Shown here: one piece after another, positions 18,636 to 21,516 of the stretch
How positions within the stretch are numbered: the first letter of the stretch is position 1
How the letters are laid out: every line of letters starts with the position of its first letter
Assembly: GCA_037176905.1 (NCBI GenBank)
Contig: JBBBWG010010679.1
Span: forward strand, 1-21,516
Source: Azolla pinnata
Taxonomy: Eukaryota > Streptophyta > Polypodiopsida > Salviniales > Salviniaceae
Length of the DNA stretch: 21,516 nucleotides
Reading direction: 5' to 3'
Translations under genes and position numbers: made by a program
Notes under the pieces: model-generated
The model's database searches: none
What the model saw: only the letters and a program-made list of their open reading frames with translations
What the model was told of the DNA's origin: nothing

Positions 18636-21516
18636 AGCTTGTATCATGGAATGTTAAGAACTTAGGGGGATCTGATTGGAAAAGGAAAAGAGGAAGAATT
18701 CGGCAACATTTAAATACGAATTTTATAGATGCTTCGCTGGATTTTATTTTTATACAAGAACATCGACTTAAGGAGATACAAATTAGAAGTTATGGATCAT
18801 TATTACAAGGGGATTAGGATAATTTCTAGTCACCTGGATATGGTCCTACAAAAAATCAGGGAGGAGTTTGTATTGTTAGTAGTGGGTCATGGAGACCTTA
18901 CATAGTCCGTAAGGAAATAATAGTAGCAGGCATGGCACAATTAATAATATTAGAAATAAACAATGTACTATGGGGATTGATAAATATATATGCCCTGAAT
19001 CAAGCTTCAGCACGTGCACAATTTTGGGATACATTAGTATCAGTTCTTCCGGAATCAATTGAACATTGGATAGTAGGCGGGGACTTTAATATGTTAGAAG
19101 TTCCTATAGACAGAGTGGGTGGGAATGCCATGACAGTACATGGAAGAGAATTGGATGTGTGGGAATGTCTGGTTTTCAAACTTTGAATTTTAGATGCCTG
19201 GTATGCCTCTCATTTTTCAAGAACAAGTGGTTCCTTACAATTCTCAAGATCCAGTAGATGTAGCAATAAGGACTATATAGATTTTCAAACTACAGATATT
19301 AGGAACTCAAACACTACAAATCAGTCCTGATTGGATAGGTTTTGAGTGATTATTTTACTATCAAAGGAGGACACGTTGGTATATTAGCAAGTACCACAGT
19401 TTCAGATCATGCCCCAGTTATATTGGATATCAAGGGGAAAAAAGGAAAACAGAAAGTCAAGTTAAGGATTCCAGAATTTATGTTTAAGGACCCCCAAATC
19501 AAATTAGAGGTCCAAAGAATATGGTATGAAGGTATGTCTTCTGAGGATAATTTAGTTCAAAAGGTAGTTAAAACTCTTAGTACCATATCAAGTTTCTTTT
19601 TTAGAAAAGTTGAAAGTCTTTCAGAAAAGTCTGTCGAGAAAGAGAGGAGTCTTCGTAGATCATTAGTTGCTCTACAAAGGTTACAAGAAAGGCATCTAAG
19701 CTGTAGATGGACATCTGATCGTTTAATTCAGGTTAAAAACCATATAGTTGCTATAGAAGAACAACGGGAAGAGTTTCGTTTTCACAAACACATGGCACAT
19801 TGGGCCATCAATGGTGATCGATGTACCAAAGATTTTTTTGAATCCGCCAGACCAAAACTGGCACATAGAGGTATAAGACAACTAAGAAAAGAAGATGGTT
19901 CAATGACAATCTCTCCGTCAGAAATGAGACAGATAGCTACTCAGTTTTATCAGAATTTATTATCGGTGTAAGAGACAACACAAGAGATGCTCAACTGTAG
20001 ACAAAAGATTTGGTCTACAATTCGTCCTATGGTTACTATGGAAATGAAAGATACCTTAAGTCTGCGTTTCACAACTAATGAGCTTTGGGTGGCTGTAAAG
20101 GCTTTACCCTTTTATAGTTGTCCGGGGGAAGATGGTCTCTCCGAAAGTTTTTTCTTGGAATATTGGGAAATGTTAAAAGATCCTTTATGTTTGGCTTTTC
20201 AATCGATAGTAGATACTGGTGTTATGCCATCAAAGCTGGGAGAAGGATTAATTTGTTTGATACCAAAAGTTGAAGGGCCTTCCGACGATATAAGGAAATG
20301 GCGTCCAATTACTATTTTGTCTACAACATACAAAATATTAGCCAAAGCTATAAGTCTTCGTCTGCAACCCATGTTGTCCCAGCTAATCCATGTATCTCAA
20401 ACTGGTTTTCTAAAAGAGCGGTCAATCCTAGATAACATTTTTACTTTTTGGGAGACCACAACTATTGCTATAAAGTCTAAGCAAGATCTAGCAACATTAT
20501 TTCTCGACTTTGAGAAAGCATATGACAGGGTTGATTGACATTTTCTACAAGGCACATTGTTGCACTTGGGTTTTGAATGGAATTGGGTGAAAGGGATTGC
20601 TGCCCTTTATTCATCAGCAACAAGTAGAGTACTTTTGGCAGGAGAAAAGGGGCCATCCTTCTAGTTGTCGAGATCGGTTCGGTAAGGATGTCCGTTGGCC
20701 CCTTTTCTTTTTCTATTCTTTGCAGAAGCAATGAGCACGTATCTATTAGCGCAAGATATTGGCATCAAAGGTATTACTATTCCACTCACAACTAAAGAGG
20801 TTTTAGATGTAGAATTTGCAGATGACACTTGTCTATTCCTCTAAGGGACCAACAATAATTTAGTTAAAGTAGAACAAGCTATTCAAGAATTTTGTTTAGC
20901 ATCGGGAGCACGCATAAATTGGAATAAGACGGTAGGTCTTTGGATAAGTCAATTTGATCCTCCTTCATGGCTTCCTGATCCTAATTTCCGATGGATACTG
21001 AAAGGTACTGCAATAAGATATTTAGGGTGCCAGATTGGAGTGGAATTATCTGCAGAACAACAATTAGCCCCTCTTCTCATGAATATAAGGCGGAAATTAC
21101 TTAGTTGGAGTTCTAGTCGTTTATCCTTGGCAGGAAGAGTACAGATAGTGAATCATCTGTTATTAGCATAAATGTGGTACACTCTCTCATGTTGGATTTT
21201 CTCTAAATCATGTATTAACCAACTTCAACGGGTATTAAGAAGTTATTTATGGTCTGGCCGAGGAGATGAGTCTGCAAGAGCTAAGGTAGCATGGTCAGTA
21301 ATCACGCTTCCTACTTCTCAAGGAGGTTTAGGAATTATTGATCCAGTGGATCAAAGCAAAGCTCTATTGACCAAATTAGTAGTCCAAAGCCTACAACCTG
21401 GTGAAGAACTATGGAAGCTTTTATTAAAACGGCGAATGACTCTTTGTTCGCCAACTGTAGGTCGACCATGGATCAATGATGTTCGGTGGATATTTAATAA
21501 AGATATGAAGTTCAAA
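18632..21516 (+). pseudogene. LINE ORF2: endonuclease and reverse transcriptase, broken, 3' cut
   Basis: ORF2 nicks target DNA and copies the LINE RNA into it. The endonuclease part (18632 to about 19430) reads MKLVSWNVKNLGGSDWKRKR, DFIFIQEHRLKE, HWIVGGDFNML and TTVSDHAPVIL, with catalytic Glu, Asn/Asp and His positions kept. The reverse transcriptase part (about 20090-21000) has KWRPITIL, LFLDFEKAYDRVD, RSVR-stop-GCPLAPFLF and FADDTCLFL (FADD at 20815-20826). Stops lie at 18815, 18827, 19184, about 19329, 19969, 20536, 20662, 20683, 20842 and 21169. One frameshift near 19335 separates two frames; from 19342 to the window end the frame is constant. About 961 codons are visible; such ORF2s usually run to about 1,200-1,300. 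Confidence 0.85.

Larger units (their letters stand above)
16713..21516 (+). mobile_element. Near-full-length L1-type LINE, cut by the window end
   Basis: This has the two-ORF layout of plant L1 retrotransposons, ORF1 then ORF2 on the plus strand. The 3' end of ORF2, the 3' untranslated part and the tail lie beyond 21516. The 5' boundary is unknown; I start it at the ORF1 ATG. All reading frames carry stops, so this copy is not autonomous. Confidence 0.85.

Noticed and set aside
18815..21171. Stops in LINE ORF2 repaired by U-to-C RNA editing, as in fern and hornwort organelles.
   Set aside because: Some stops replace TGG, which U-to-C editing cannot restore, and such editing is organellar whereas this is a nuclear LINE.

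Overview
The window reads as nuclear DNA of a land plant. It is AT-rich. It holds one host gene split into nine GT-AG exons over about 13 kb, surrounded and invaded by transposable elements. The mix of two L1-type LINE lineages, Ty1-copia remnants and a CACTA-like end with GTCGCTAA repeats suggests a repeat-rich plant genome. One LINE (antisense, 9.7-12.8 kb) resembles L1 families I associate with seedless plants, so a fern or lycophyte is my best guess, with low confidence.

Host gene, plus strand, 1366-14570: I assembled a 466-residue protein of the inositol monophosphatase / HAL2-SAL family, nearest to the plant putative organellar PAP (3'-phosphoadenosine 5'-phosphate) phosphatases. All metal-site motifs are present: TVAD, AEED, DPIDGT and WDHAAG. 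Exons are 1366-1511, 3059-3188, 5562-5661, 6023-6312, 7051-7110, 7265-7665, 7738-7813, 14300-14350 and 14424-14570. Exon 1 is a short Ser/Ala/Cys-rich leader with the look of an organelle transit peptide. Intron 6 is 72 nt, a multiple of three, and has no in-frame stop.

Region by region: 1-130 holds a dense array of heat-shock-element pentamers, followed by a tRNA-like promoter segment and a TATA box. A plastid-type tRNA-Cys(GCA) lies at 705-776 and a SINE-like relic at about 906-968. Intron 2 holds a Ty1-copia gag relic bounded by two 100-bp direct repeats. Intron 7 (6.5 kb) holds an antisense copia-type LTR with primer-binding site (8356-9011) and an antisense decayed L1 ORF2 (9.7-12.8 kb). 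Downstream of the gene come a sense fragment of a LINE ORF2 (about 15.2-15.7 kb), a one-ended CACTA-like element (15728-16063), an ATGCATG-rich satellite tract (about 16.1-16.7 kb), and a near-complete L1 LINE (16713 to beyond the window end).

The last LINE has ORF1 (DUF4283-like domain plus CCHC knuckle) and ORF2 (endonuclease plus reverse transcriptase) meeting at an ATGA stop-start overlap. Both are broken, mostly by stops that C-to-T or G-to-A transitions could explain. Apart from the phosphatase, every protein-like reading frame I could interpret belongs to a mobile element. I do not see a clear new multi-gene system. The most checkable leads are the heat-shock-element array, the in-frame intron and the LINE stop-start overlap.
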